Source: Lepraria neglecta (Eukaryota > Ascomycota > Lecanoromycetes > Lecanorales > Stereocaulaceae). From it: a DNA stretch of 64,000 nt. Below are positions 13,101 to 25,790 of this stretch, piece after piece. A program made the translations under genes and the position numbers. Numbering within the stretch: the first letter of the stretch is position 1; each line of letters opens with the position of its first letter. The notes under the pieces are model-generated. The model saw only the letters and a program-made list of their open reading frames with translations. It was not told the DNA's origin and searched no databases. The stretch is taken from the NCBI GenBank assembly GCA_033220425.1, contig CM065646.1, positions 1,991,501 through 2,055,500 on the forward strand. Reading direction: 5' to 3'.

Positions 13101-13650
13101 TAAATATAACGAGATTAATACCGTTCTTTACCAACTATAGAAAGAATATAAATATATTTCTGGATCTAAGGAAAGGACCTGATACAGAAAAAGCCTTAGT
13201 TAAGGCTAAAGAGCTCAAGAATTTATATAAGGATATATAAAGGTCTATTAAAAGCTCGAATAGTAAGTTAAAGGAACAAGTCAATAAGAAAAGAAAGAAT
13301 ATTCCTCAGCTAAAAGAGGGGGATAAAGTATACCTCCTAATAAAAAAACATAAGAACGACGAGACCAAGCAAGAAACTGGATTATATTAAGGTCTAACTA
13401 TTCTTAATTAAACGGGTAAAGGGACCTATTAACTATAAACTCGAGCTTCTACCTAACGCCAAGGTATATCCGGTATTCTACGTCTCACTCTTAGAACTAG
13501 CGGACTTAAGTACGCCGCTATAAGAAATATTTTATTATAATATCGAAGAAGAAACGGAGTTCGAGGTTAAGAGGATTCTAAATTAGGTCGATTAGAAATA
13601 TCTAGTTAAATAGAAAGGGTATAACGATACCGAAAATACCTGGGAACCTC
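10150..13650 (+). pseudogene. Gypsy element E1b: RIP-degraded protease, RT, RNase H, integrase
   Basis: In order, the decayed reading frame shows protease (10310-10600), reverse transcriptase (10970-11600; the YLDD box reads YLNN at about 11418), RNase H (11850-12200), the integrase zinc-binding GHPG region reading GYLG (about 12490), the integrase core with TSDRDKLFTSNY (about 12870-12915), and an LKEGDKVYLL segment. It runs toward a chromodomain-like end (GYNDTENTWEPL, about 13618). TAG and TAA codons are frequent where TGG, CAG and CAA are expected. The 5' end starts near 10150 with no LTR. The element is interrupted at 13655 by E2 and resumes at 26761. Confidence 0.85.
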
Positions 13651-13655
13651 TTAGG
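13651..13655. repeat. Target-site duplication TTAGG, left side of E2
   Basis: TTAGG directly precedes the 5' LTR of E2 and is repeated at 26761-26765 directly after its 3' LTR. Joining the flanks restores the continuous E1b sequence. Confidence 0.9.
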
Positions 13656-14041
13656 TGTTAGAACCCTTGGTTCTGACAGGACTGTCCTGTAGGACAAGAT
13701 ACTACAGACAGGACTAGCAGCTGAAGCGATGAGCGCAACGAGCGCCGTGCGCTCATAACGCTCATGGAGTGCTTGGCAGGATTTCTTATGTCTACATATA
13801 CGGGGTTCTGCCCACTGTTTGGAACAGTATATTCAACTTGGCAAACCATTACTTGGTTAATCTTCCTGGTACTCCTTGTACTATACTTTACTAGTTATTA
13901 ATATAGAATGTATTGGTTACCTACGACGAAGAAAGACTGCCATTCTACCTGAGTAACTCCTCTCCCACAGAAGCATAAGACATCTACACCTATACCCGGT
14001 TATCGCACTGTTAGGTAAACGATCGGACGTGGGTCGTAACA
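13656..14041 (+). repeat. 5' LTR of E2 (386 bp)
   Basis: Starts TGTTAGAACCCTTGG and ends GTCGTAACA. It carries one copy of the 42-bp GATGAGCGCAACGAGCGCCG unit, whereas the 3' LTR carries two, which accounts exactly for the 42-bp length difference. A TATA-like CATATACGGGG lies at about 13795. Confidence 0.92.
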
Positions 14042-16203
14042 CTTTGAACACCCTAAGGGATGAGTTCTTCAACAACTTCAGGCAGAAACCCTACCCTAAG
14101 TACCTTAACGGTTACTGGCCAGAGATACTATACTATAGACGAAGGATCTGGAAAGAGGATCAAGGTTACAGTACTAGACCTGTACTATAGAGACAGGGAC
14201 AAGCTTGAGCCGTGGCTTACACAAGTATAACTATACCTTCTATTCCAGGGAGACTTGCTCCCAGCAACCAGATATACCACCTTCGCCATATTATACCTAC
14301 GAGGACGGGCCTAGAAGTAGGTCGAACCTTTCCTAAAGAAGTATATAGAAGACGACGACGAAGACGGTGACGTTAAGTCATGGATGGAAAGTATGCCAAA
14401 ATTTATGGTTGAAATCCGCCGTATATTCGGACCTTCTAACGAGGTAAATGTAGTAATACGTATCATTCAGCATATAAAGCAGAAGAAGTCAGCGTCAGAG
14501 TTTTCAACTTAATTTCAAATATACGCGACTAAAACAGGCTGGGATAATGATACGCTGATAATAATATATTGTCGAGGCCTTAAAGATAATGTTAAAGACG
14601 AGCTTATAAGATTCGGAGGAGTGATTGATACTCTAGATAGACTTATTGAAAATGCGATCGAAATCGATAATAAGCTATTTGAATGATCTATAGAGAAACG
14701 GTATAACGAAGGAGTTAGTGGAACCCGATATAAGGGATTCTTCTCGAAAACGAGGAATTACTGATAAGACTACGGGGAACGTAATACTTACCGCGGTATA
14801 GTACTAATAGAGATTGACTTTATTTAGATAGGAAAGAAGAAAGGAAACTTTAAAGGGAAAAAGCAGCACGGGGGAAAGAAAGTAATTACTTGCTATAGCT
14901 ATAGCAAACTGGGCTATATGGCTAGAGACTGCAGGTCGAAGAATATAGTATACTGACCGCAGATTAATATAATGGAAGGAGGACCTCTAGATAACGAGGA
15001 AAACTCCGAAGAAATATGGCTACTCTACGATATAGAAGAATTAGATCAGGATTCGGAAGACGATGCCTTCGAATCAGAATTCAATGAAGAAGTGTAGAGG
15101 TATTACTATGGGGATAGTGATAGATCTTAATAGTACGAGACGGATTAGGAATAGCGGAAAGCTAGTCCGGAGAGACTAGCGTCGATACCCGAACCTAGAT
15201 CTACTATATCCCAAATAGAAGGAAAATTACTAGAAATTAAAGAACCTTAATCGGACGAAGACGAATATAAACTCTTCGACGAAATCGAAAGTAAAGTACG
15301 AGGTGTGCTAAACGAGTAATTATCTGTGAAGCCCAAATGGGACGAACCTATACGAGACTATCGATGCGATAGGGAACATTAGTAATATGGCGAGATTCTA
15401 TATACTGAGTATATATTACCTGATTGTTTAGTATATAGAGAGGAAAGGGGCCGTCTAGTAAAGGAATGTACGGTACCTCTACTTAAGAAAGCTTACTGTG
15501 GAGAGATATAGTGGTATAAGTGTAAGGAAGATAGGTGCTAATAGCATCTTGCAAGCAAGAGGAAGTATTACTACTTCCTATACTTTACAGAAAAGTGGGA
15601 AAAAGAAAGAAATAACTCGCTTAAAGTCTTTAAGAGAGGAGCTTATAACCAAGTACTATAGTATAGCTACCTATACGATAAATATATTCCGTATAAGGGT
15701 ATAAAGGAAGTATACGGCTTCCTACCATTATAGGGAAAAGAATGATCTCTTATGCTACGGGGAAGTATAAGGAGATTAATATGTTATTCCCTAAATAACA
15801 ATTATGTTCCGCCCAATACTATACTTATATTGTTATACTAGTGAATATCGATAGACAGCGGACTATAGCGATGATAGACAGCGGAGCTACAGGAAATTTT
15901 ATCTTAAGGAACTTGGTAGACTTAAGCGGCCTACCAACCCGAAAGAAGAAATTATCTTACGAGCTACGCCTGGCTAACGGGTTAGTATTCTTAATAGGAA
16001 AAGTAGAGGAGGAGATATACTCCCTACCAGTGATAATTTAGTAATACTACAAGGAGATTACATTCGATATAGTTAGGATGGCCACTTATAATATCATTTT
16101 AGGAATGCCTTAGTTAAATAAATATAACCTAGAAATTAACTAGAAGACAAAAGTACTTAAATTCGGACGATCTGGAGATGTTACTAGTATTAGACCTATT
16201 AGT
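14042..16203 (+). pseudogene. E2 gag and start of protease, RIP-degraded
   Basis: The region begins with CTTTGAACACCC (presumed primer-binding site). A Gag capsid segment lies at about 14340-14720, and a zinc knuckle at about 14893 reads CYSYSKLGYMARDC, with two of its cysteine or histidine ligands changed to tyrosine. The protease is the best-preserved part: an open frame at 15841-16041 contains the catalytic I-D-S-G-A-T-G box. The frame is cut by the insertion of E3 at 16203 and continues at 22772. Confidence 0.85.
16199..16203. repeat. Target-site duplication TTAGT, left side of E3
   Basis: TTAGT precedes the 5' LTR of E3 and recurs at 22772-22776 directly after its 3' LTR. The duplication shows that E3 transposed into E2. 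Confidence 0.9.
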
Positions 16204-16628
16204 TGTTAGAACCCTCGGTTCTAACAGGACTATCCTGTAGGACAAGACACTACAGACAGGACTAGTAGCTGAAGCGATGAGCGCAACGAGCGCCGTGCGC
16301 TCATGGCGCTCAAGAATGATGAGCGCAATGAGCGCCGTGCGCTCATAACGCTCATAGAGTGCTTGGCAGGATTTCTTATATCTATATATACGGGGCTTTG
16401 CCCGTTGTTAGGAACAGTGTGTTCAACTTAGCAAACCATTACGTGGTTAATCTTCCTGGTACTCCTTGCACTATACTTTACTAGTTATCAATATAGAACG
16501 CATTAGCTACCTACACACGAAGACTGCCATTCTACCTGAGTAACTCCTCTCCTACAGAAGCATAAGATATATACACCTATACCCGATTATCGCACCGTTA
16601 GGTAAACGATCGGACGTGGGTTGTAACA
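16204..16628 (+). repeat. 5' LTR of E3 (425 bp)
   Basis: TGTTAGAACCCTCGG to TTGTAACA. It carries two copies of the 42-bp GATGAGCGCAACGAGCG unit upstream of the TATA-like region. Confidence 0.92.
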
Positions 16629-18320
16629 CTTTGAATACCCTAAGGGATGAGTTCTTCAATAACTTCAGGCAGAAACCCTACCCTAAGCACCTTAACGGTT
16701 ACTGGCTAGAGACGCTATACTATAGACGAAGGATCTGGAAAAAGGATTAAGGTTGCAGTACCAGACCTGTACTATGGAGACAGGGATAAGCTTGAGCTAT
16801 AGCTTACACAAGTATAACTATACCTTCTGTTCCAAGGGGACTTGCTCCTAGTAACTAGATATACTACCTTCGCTATATCGTACCTACGAGGATAGGCCCA
16901 AAAGTGGGTCGAACCTTTCCTAAAGAAGTATATGGAAGACAACGACGAAGACGGCGACGTTAAGTTATGGATAGAAAGTATGCCAAAGTTTATAGTTGAA
17001 ATCCGCCGTATGTTCGGACCTTCCAACGAGGCAAATGCAGTAATATATATTATCCAGTATATAAAGCAGAAGAAGTCGGCGTTAGAGTTCTCTACTTAAT
17101 TTCAAACGTACGCGACTAAAACAGGCTGGGATGATGATGCGCTGATAACGATATATCGTCGAGGCCTTAAAGACAATGTTAAAGACGAGCTTATAAGATT
17201 CGGAGGAGTAATCGATACTCTAGACGGACTTATTGAAAATATAATCGAAATCGACGACAAGCTATTCGAACGATCTATAGAGAAACGGTATAACGGAGGA
17301 GTTAGCGGAACCCGATATAAGGGATTCTTTTCGAAAACAAGGAATTACCGACAAGATTACGGAGAATGTAATACTTACTATAGTATAGTGCTAATAGAGA
17401 TTGACTTTGTCTAGATAGGAAAGAAGAAAGGAAACTTTAAAGGGAAAAAGCAGCACGGGGGAAAGAAAGCAATTACTTGCTATAGCTATAGCAAACTGGG
17501 CTATATAGCTAGAGACTACAGGTCGAAGAATATAGTACACCGACCGCAGATTAATGTAATAGAAGGAGGACCTCTAGATAACGAGGAAAACTCCGAAGAA
17601 ACATGGCTACTCTACAATATAGAAGAATTAGATCAGGATTTAGAAGACGATACCTTCGAATCAGAATTCAATAAAGAAGTATAGAGGTACTACTATAGGG
17701 ATAGTAACAGATCTTAATAATACAAGACGGATCAGGAACAGCGGAAAGCTAGTCTAGAGAGACCAGCGTCGATATCCGAACCTGGATCTACTATATCCTA
17801 AGCAGAAGGAAAATTACCGGAAATCAAAGAACCTTAATCGGACGAAGACGAATATAAACTCTTCGACGAAATCGAAAGCAGAGTACAAGGTATATTGAAT
17901 AAGTAATTATCTGTAAAACCTAAATGGGACGAACCTATACGAGACTATCGATGCGATAGGGAATATTAGTAATATAGCGAGATTCTATATACTGAGTATA
18001 TATTGCCCGATTATTCGGTATATAGAGAAGAAAGGGGCCGTCTAGCGAAAGAACATACGGTACCCCTGCTCAAGAAAGCTTACTGTAGAGAGATATAGTA
18101 GTATAAGTATAAGGAAGATAGATGCCAGTAGCATCTTGTAAGCAAGAGGAAGTATTACTACTTCCTATACTTTATAGAGAAGTAGGAAAAAGAAAGAAAC
18201 AACTCACTTAAAGTCTTCAAGAGAGGAGCTTACAACCAAGTACTATAGTATAGCTACCTATACGACAAATACATTCCGTATAAAGGTATCAAGGAAGTAA
18301 ATGGCTTCCTACCATTACAG
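16629..18320 (+). pseudogene. E3 gag, RIP-degraded
   Basis: Begins with CTTTGAATACCC, the presumed primer-binding site. The capsid-like region (about 16930-17420) includes the YRRGLKDNVKDEL segment at about 17151. It is followed by a zinc knuckle at about 17472 reading CYSYSKLGYIARDY, in which most cysteines have become tyrosines. An acidic linker rich in Glu and Asp follows (17560-17920). TAG and TAA interrupt every long stretch. Confidence 0.82.
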
Positions 18321-18328
18321 GGAAAAGA

Positions 18329-21300
18329 ATGATCTCTTATACTACAGGGAAGCATAAGGAGATTAATACGTTATTCCCCAAACAACAATTATGTTCCGCC
18401 CAATACCACACTCACATTGTTATACTAGTGAATATCGATAGACAGCGGACTATAGCGATGATAGACAGCGGAGCTATAGGAAATTTCATCTTAAGGAACT
18501 TGGTGGACTTAAGCGACCTACCAACTCAGAAGAAGAAATTGTCTTATAAGCTACGCCTGGCCGACGGGTTAGTATTTTCAACAGGAAAAGTAGAGGAGGA
18601 GACACGCTCCCTACCAGTAATAATTCAGCAATACTACGAGGAGATTACATTCGATATAGTAGGGATAGCCACTCACAATATTATTTTGGGAATACCTTGG
18701 TTAAATAAGCATAACCTAGAAATCAACTAGAAGACAAAAGTACTTAAATTCGGACGATCTGGAAACGTCACCAGCATCAGACCTATTAGTCAATAGTGGA
18801 CGATAATAGATAAGAGAAAGAACCGAAGACCGGTCGAAGTATATATTGCCTCATTCTTAAATAATAAGAGCGACTTCCAAGAGAGAAGGCTCGACTCCTT
18901 AGTTACTAGTAAGGGTTAGCGGGATACTAAAGAGAGAGCTATTAAAGGGAAAGACGAACCTTCTGCGATCCCTCGGGAATATAAACAGTAGGTATACCTA
19001 TTCAAGGAAGAGACGAATATAAAAGCGTTGCCTAAGTACTAGCTATAGGATTATGAGATCGAACTCGAAACTGGCAAGGCGCTAATATTTAGACCTATCT
19101 ATATATTATCGGAAAAGGAACTTACTATACTTCGCGGGTACATCGATAAGAACCTTAAGAAAGGATTTATTCGGGAATCTAAATCACTAGCAGGTTATCC
19201 AATCCTCTTCGCGCCGAAGAAGGATAGAAGCTTAAGACTATACGTCGACTATCGAAAGTTGAACGACATTACTATCAAGAATTGTTACCCTTTGCCAAAT
19301 ATCAGCGAGCTACAGGATCGGCTTAGTAAGGCAAAGATATTCACGAAACTAGACCTTAGGGGCGCGTATAATCTAATCCGGATAAAAGAAGGCGAAGAAT
19401 AGAAAACTGCCTTCCGGACTAGATATAGCTACTACGAATATCTAGTAATACCGTTTAGACTCACCAACGTACCAGTAACCTGCCAAGCACTTGTTAATAA
19501 CGTCGTATAAGTATACTTAGATCGAATAGCGATAGCGTACCTTGACGATATCTTGATCTATTCTGAGAACAAGGAAGAATATATCAAGCATATACAGGAC
19601 GTTATCGAATGCCTGTCGTAAGCGGGACTTCTCCTTAAACCGGAAAAGTGCGAGTTTCACAGGGACTCTGTTAAGTTCCTAGGATTTATAGTTAGTACTA
19701 AAGGTATTAGTATAAGCCTAGAAAAGATTAAAGCTATAGCGGAATAGCCTATACTACAAGACGTCAAAGTAGTGCAAAGTTTCTTAGGATTTACTAACTT
19801 TAACAGGAAGTTTATTAAAGGCTACTCAAAGAAAGTACTTCTACTTATAGATATCACTAAGAAAGATATCGGATTCATATAGGGACAAGAATAATAAAAG
19901 TCGTTTGACACGTTGAAAAAAGCATGTACGGATCTACCAGTACTCTGTACCTTTTAAGCTAACGAACCGGCTCGTATTAAAATAGATGCCTTAGATCTCG
20001 TAATAGGAGTATACCTTTATTAAATAAAGGACCAAAAGTGGTATCTAGTTACCTACTTTTTACGAAAAATGTTAGCAGTAGAATAGAACTATGATATATA
20101 CGATAAAGAACTACTTGCCGTAGTATATACACTTTAAAATTAGAGAGTATACGTAGAAAGCTACTCAGATCTAACTATCTTTATAGATTATAAAAATCTT
20201 CTTAATTTTATAACAACGAAAGAATTAAATAGAAGATAAGTTAGATAGTTAGAACTACTTAGATAATACAAGTTCAAGATAACCTATACCCTAGGAAAAG
20301 ATAATGGTTGAGTAGATACGCTTAGCAGGCGATCGGACTATATAGAAGAAAAGAACGTTACGGAACGACCAATCCTAAAACGAGAAGCCGATGGATTATT
20401 GGTACTATACCAGGCATTAGTAATGACCCTTCGTATATCAGGACCTGATATAACTAACAGAATCGTAAAGGCCTACAACAACGATACATTTGCAACAAAG
20501 CTATAATAGGATCAGCCGGATTTAGTATTACTTAGATATCAAGAGAGAACTTACTTACCTGATATATACGTTGAAGAAGTGATTAGAGATTACTACGACG
20601 ACCCTTTATAAGGTCACCCTGGAGTCTCTAAGATAATGGAACTCCTAGGACGAGGATACGCAGCGCCGAAACTTCGGACGCGCGTTGAACAATATATTAA
20701 GGAATGTATTCAATACCAGCAGAACAAGTCTGCACGATACGCCAAGTACGGGCAAATTCAGTTTGCGCCTGTACCAGAATCACTATAGGATGATGTTATA
20801 ATGGACTTTGTAGTTAAGCTACTACCTTTGAAGGATCCAGCTACGCAGGACACCTTCGATTCAATTATAGTTATTATGGATAAACTCACGAAGTATATAA
20901 TTATAATACCGTTCAAGGAAATATATAAAGTAGATTAATTGGCCTTTGTACTATTGGACAAGCTGATAAGGGATTATAGTATACCTAAGTCGATAATATC
21001 CGACAGAGACAAGTTGTTCACTTCTAACTACTGGAGAACGCTAATCGTAGCGATTAGAACTAAACTTCGGATGTTAACTATGTACTATCTATAGACTGAT
21101 AGATAAATAGAATGTGCAAACTAAATAATGGAAGTATACTTAAGATATTATATGAACCTGAAACAAGATAACTAGGTTTTACTACTTCTAATGGTATAAC
21201 TAGCGTATAATAATAAAAGGTCAGATATAATAGGCCTGATACTATTCTTTACCAATCACGGAAAGGATATAAACATATTTCTATATCCTAGAGAAGGACC

Positions 21301-21790
21301 TAACGCAGAAAAAGCCTTAGTTAAGGTAGAAGAGCTAAAAAATTTGTATAAAGATATATAAAAGATAATTAAGAGCTTAAATAATAAGTTGAAGGAATAG
21401 ATTAATAGTAGAAGAAAGAATATTCCTCAGCTTAAAGAGGGGGATAAAGTATACCTCCTAATAAAGAATATAAAGATAATGAGACTAAGCAAGAAATTAG
21501 ATTACGTTAAGGTCGGACTATTCTTGATTAAGAAGGTAAAAGGGGCCGTTAACTATAAACTCGAGCTTCTACCCGACGCTAAGGTATATCTAGTATTCTA
21601 TATCTTACTTCTAGAGCTAGCAGACTCTAATATACTACTCTAAGAAACGTTTTATTATAACGTTAAGGAAGAAATAGAGTATAAGGTCGAGAGGATCCTA
21701 GATAGAAGAAATTAGTTCTATCTAGTTAAATAGAAAGGGTATAACGAAACGGAAAGTACCTGGGAACCTCTTAAGAACCTTGCGGGGAAT
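18329..21790 (+). pseudogene. E3 protease-RT-RNase H-integrase-chromodomain pol, RIP-degraded
   Basis: Protease is open at 18329-18730 with catalytic IDSG at about 18461. Reverse transcriptase spans about 19075-19720, with the LDLRGAYN segment and an intact YLDDILIYS box at about 19538. RNase H lies at about 19970-20340. The integrase zinc-binding GHPG is at about 20610 and the core runs from MDFVVK (20801) through SDRDKLFTSNYW (20999). A basic LKEGDKVYLL stretch is at about 21430. The chromodomain-like end (KGYNETESTWEPL) lies at about 21735. More than 30 in-frame TAG/TAA codons stand where Trp or Gln is expected. Confidence 0.88.
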
Positions 21791-22388
21791 TGCAGGGAAC
21801 GCCTATAAGAGTTTTATCGGAGATAAGAGAAGACTAGTCGAAACTCTCGGGGCCCTCTAGGCCGGGGAGGAGGTCGAACTACTCAGAGCCGACGTTGAAT
21901 ATTAAACCGTCAGGGGTATTAGAAGGAAGACCCTTATCCTTCTCTAACTCCTTAATGTTCTATAACTCGCGCTTAACCAACTTTCTCTCTTTATCCTAAA
22001 CTCGATCGAATTGCAATTAAAGGCGTATAAGTTTTGCCTACATTTCTTTTATTTCTGACCAAGTATCGTCACGAACTTTCTTAATACGACATATCTCGTC
22101 GACGGATATAACTAGGTTATACTTCTTGCCCGCGGTAATATAGTTAGAATAACGATCCGAACGGGCGCCCACTAAGTATTACCTATTGCCCTTCGTATAG
22201 AAAGTATAAGGATATATTATAAATCTAGATAATTTACTAGAGAGCTCTTTACGGCGAATGATAGGATCTTTAGAATAGATATTTCGACGAGGAGGTATAA
22301 AGGATAGATAGTTTCTCAGGACAAGAAATCTGGAGGAGGGGGCTAGTATTAGAACCCTCGGTTCTAACAGGACTGTCCTGTAGGACAA
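21791..22388 (-). pseudogene. E3 antisense ORF with Zn2Cys6-like cysteine array (all Cys mutated)
   Basis: On the minus strand, the space between pol and the 3' LTR reads as one protein-like frame shared with E2 and E1b. It has an N-terminal FLVLRNYLSFIPPRRN segment and then a 90-nt array at 22119-22208. Six positions spaced as x2-x6-x8-x2-x6 are all Tyr here, where E1b has mostly Cys. A charged helical region follows. One in-frame TAA lies inside the array. The frame runs into the LTR on its 5' side without an ATG, so its start and promoter are unknown. Confidence 0.6.
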
Positions 22389-22771
22389 GATACTATAGAC
22401 AGGACTAGCAGCTGAAGCGATGAGCGCAACGAGCGCCGTGCGCTCATAGCGCTCAAGAATGATAAGCGTAATGAGCGCCGTGCGCTCATAACGCTCATAG
22501 AGTGCTTGGCAGGATTTCTTATGTCTATATATACGGGGCTTTGCCCGTTGTTAGGAACAGTATATTCAACTTAGCAAACCATTACGTAGTTAATCTTCCT
22601 GGTACTCCTTGCACTATACTTTACTAGTTATCAACATAGAACGCATTGGCTACCTACACACGAAGACTGCCATTCTACCTGAGTGACTCCTCTCCCACAG
22701 AAGCATAAGATATATACACCCATACCCGATTATCGCACCGTTAGGTAAACGATCGGACGTGGGTCGTAACA
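22347..22771 (+). repeat. 3' LTR of E3 (425 bp)
   Basis: Starts TATTAGAACCC (a G-to-A change of TGTTAG) and ends GTCGTAACA. Same length and same two 42-bp units as the 5' LTR. Differences between the two LTRs are mainly C-to-T and G-to-A, as RIP produces. Confidence 0.92.
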
Positions 22772-25700
22772 TTAGTCAATAGTAGACGATAATAGATAAG
22801 AGAAAGAACCGAAGACCGGTCGAAGTATATATTGCTTTATTCTTAAATAATAAGAGTGACTTCTAAGAGAGAAGGCTCGACTCCTTAGTTACTAGTAAAG
22901 GTTAGCGGGATACTAAAGAGAGAGCTATTAAAGGAAGAGACGAACCTTCTATAATCCCTCGGGAATATAAACGGTAGGTATACCTATTCAAGGAAGAGAC
23001 GAGCGTAAAAGCGTTGCCTAAGTACTAGCTATAGGATTATAAGATCGAACTCGAACCTGGTAAGGTGCCGATATTTAGACCTATATATATATTATCGGAG
23101 AAGGAACTTACTATACTTCGCGGGTATATCGACGAGAACCTTAAGAAGGGATTTATTCGGGAATCTAAATTACTAGTAGGTTATCTAATCCTCTTCGCGC
23201 TAAAGAAGGATAGGAGCTTAAGACTATATATCGACTATCGAAAGTTGAACGATATTATAATCAAGAATAGGTATCCTTTGCCAAATATTAGCGAGCTATA
23301 GGATTAGCTCAGCAAGGCAAAGATATTCACGAAACTAGACCTTAGAGGTATATATAATCTAATTCGGATAAAGGAAGGCGAAGAATAGAAAACTGCCTTT
23401 CGAACCAGATATAGCTACTATAAGTACCTAGTAATACTATTTGGACTCACCAACGCACCAGTAACCTGCTAAGTACTTATTAATAACGTCGTATAAGTAT
23501 ACTTAGATTGAACAGCGATAGCGTACCTCGATAATATCTTGATCTACTCTAAGAAAAAGGAAGAATACGTTAAGTATATATAGGACGTTATTAAATGCCT
23601 GTTATAAGCGGGACTTCTCCTTAAACCGGAAAAGTGCGAATTTTATAGGGACTCTGTTAAGTTCCTAGGATTTATAGTTAGTATAAAAGGTATTAGTATA
23701 AGCCTAGAGAAGATTAAAGCTATAGCGGAATAGCCTATACTACAGGACGTTAAAGTAGTATAAAGTTTCTTAGGATTCGCTAACTTTAACAGGAAGTTCA
23801 TTAAGGGCTACTTAAAGAAAGTACTTCTACTTACAGATATTATAAAGAAAGATATCGGATTTATATAGGGATAAGAATAATAGAGGTCGTTTAATACGTT
23901 AAAAAAAGTATGTGCGGATCTACTAGTACTCTGTACCTTTTAAGCTAACGAACCGGCTCGTATCGAAATAGACGCCTCGGATCTTATAATAGGAGTATAC
24001 CTTTATTAAATAAAGGACTAAAAGTAGTATCTAGTTACCTACTTTTTATAAAAAATGTTAGTAGTAGAATAGAACTATAATATATACAACAAAGAACTAC
24101 TTACTATAGTATATATACTTTAGAATTAGAGAGTATATATAGAAAGCTACTCGGACCTAACTATCTTTACGGATTATAAGAATCTTCTTAACTTTATAAT
24201 AACGAAAGAGCTAAATAGAAGATAAGTTAGATAGTTAGAACTACTCAGATAATATAAGTTCAAGATAACCTATACCCTAGGAAAAGATAATGGTCGAGTA
24301 GATACGCTTAGTAGGCGATCGGACTATATAGAAGAAAAGAATATTACGGAACGACCAATCCTAAAACGAGAAGCCGATGGATCATTGGTACTATATTAGG
24401 CATTAGTAATGACCCTTCATATATTAGGACCTGATATAACTGATAGGATCGTAAAGGCCTATAATAACGATATATTCGTAACAAAGCTAAGACAGGATTA
24501 ACCGGATTTAGTATTACTCAAATATCAGGATAAAACTTACTTGCCCGATATATGCGTTGAAGAAGTGATTAGGGATCACTACGATGACCTATTATAAGGT
24601 TACCCTGGAGTGTCTAAAACTATAGAGCTCCTAGGACGAGAATATGTAGCGCCGAAACTTCGGACACGCGTTAAACAATATATTAAGGAATGTATCTAGT
24701 GTCAGCAAAACAAAGCGGCACGATACGCCAAGTACGGGTAAATTCAGTTTGCGCCTATACCAGAGTTACTATAGGATAATATTATAATGGATTTTATAGT
24801 TAAACTACTACCTTCGAAGGATCCAGCTATGTAGGATACCTTCGATTCAATTATAGTTATTATAGATAAACTTACGAAGTATATAATTATAATACCTTTT
24901 AAAGAAACGTATAAAGTAGATTAGTTAGCCTTTATATTACTCGATAAGTTAATAAGGGATTATGGTATACCTAAGTCGATAACATCCGATAGAGACAAGT
25001 TGTTCACTTCTAACTACTAGAGAACGCTGATTACAGTAATTAGAACTAAACTTCGGATGTTAACGGTATACTATCTATAGACTAATAGATAAACGGAACG
25101 TGCAAATTAAATAATAGAAGTATACCTAAGATACTATATAAACCTAAAATAAGATAACTGGGTTTTACTACTTCTAATAGTATAACTGGCGTATAATAAT
25201 AAAAGGTCAGACACGACAGGTCTAACACTATTCTTTACTAACTACAGGAAGAATATAAATATATTTCTATAACCTAGGGAAGGACCTAACGCAGAAAAAG
25301 CCTTAGTAAAGGTAGAAGAGCTGAAGAATTTGTATAAGGCTATATAAAAGATAATTGAAAGCTTAAATAATAAGTTAAAGGGATAAATCGATAGTAGAAG
25401 AAAGAATGTTCCTCAGCTTAAAGAGGGGGATAAAGTATACCTCCTAATAAAGAATATAAAGATAACGAGACCAAGCAAGAAACTAGATTATATTAAGGTC
25501 GGACTATTCTTGATTAAGAAGGTAAAGGGGGCCGTTAACTATAAACTCGAGCTTCTACCTGACGCTAAGGTATATCCGGTATTCTATATCTTACTTCTAG
25601 AGCTAGCAGACTCTAATATACTACTCTAAGAAACGTTCTATTATAACGTTAAGGAAGAAATAGAGTATAAGGTCGAGAGGATCCTAGATAGAAGAAATTA

Positions 25701-25790
25701 GTTCTATCTGGTTAAATAGAAAGGGTATAACGAAACGGAAAGTACCTAGGAACCTCTTAGGAACCTTGCGGGGAATTACGGGGAACGCCT
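22772..25790 (+). pseudogene. E2 pol (RT, RNase H, integrase, chromodomain), RIP-degraded
   Basis: Continues the E2 frame after the E3 insertion. The longest open piece (23065-23301) is the start of reverse transcriptase, from [14 protein letters not shown] to a YPLPNISEL segment. The catalytic box at about 23523 reads YLDN, so one essential aspartate is lost. RNase H, integrase (SDRDKLFTSNY at about 24987) and the chromodomain-like end (about 25725-25760) follow with frequent TAG/TAA. Confidence 0.88.

Larger units (their letters stand above)
16204..22771 (+). mobile_element. Ty3/Gypsy chromovirus-like retrotransposon E3 (youngest of the nest)
   Basis: A complete 6568-bp element with two 425-bp LTRs and a 5-bp TTAGT duplication. 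It belongs to the same family as E2 (LTRs and internal sequence align throughout). The order is 5' LTR, gag, protease, reverse transcriptase, RNase H, integrase, chromodomain-like end, antisense Zn2Cys6-like frame, 3' LTR. RIP-type stops interrupt gag and pol, so it cannot be autonomous, but its reverse transcriptase still reads YLDD where E2 has YLDN and E1b YLNN. That agrees with E3 being the last to arrive. Confidence 0.93.
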
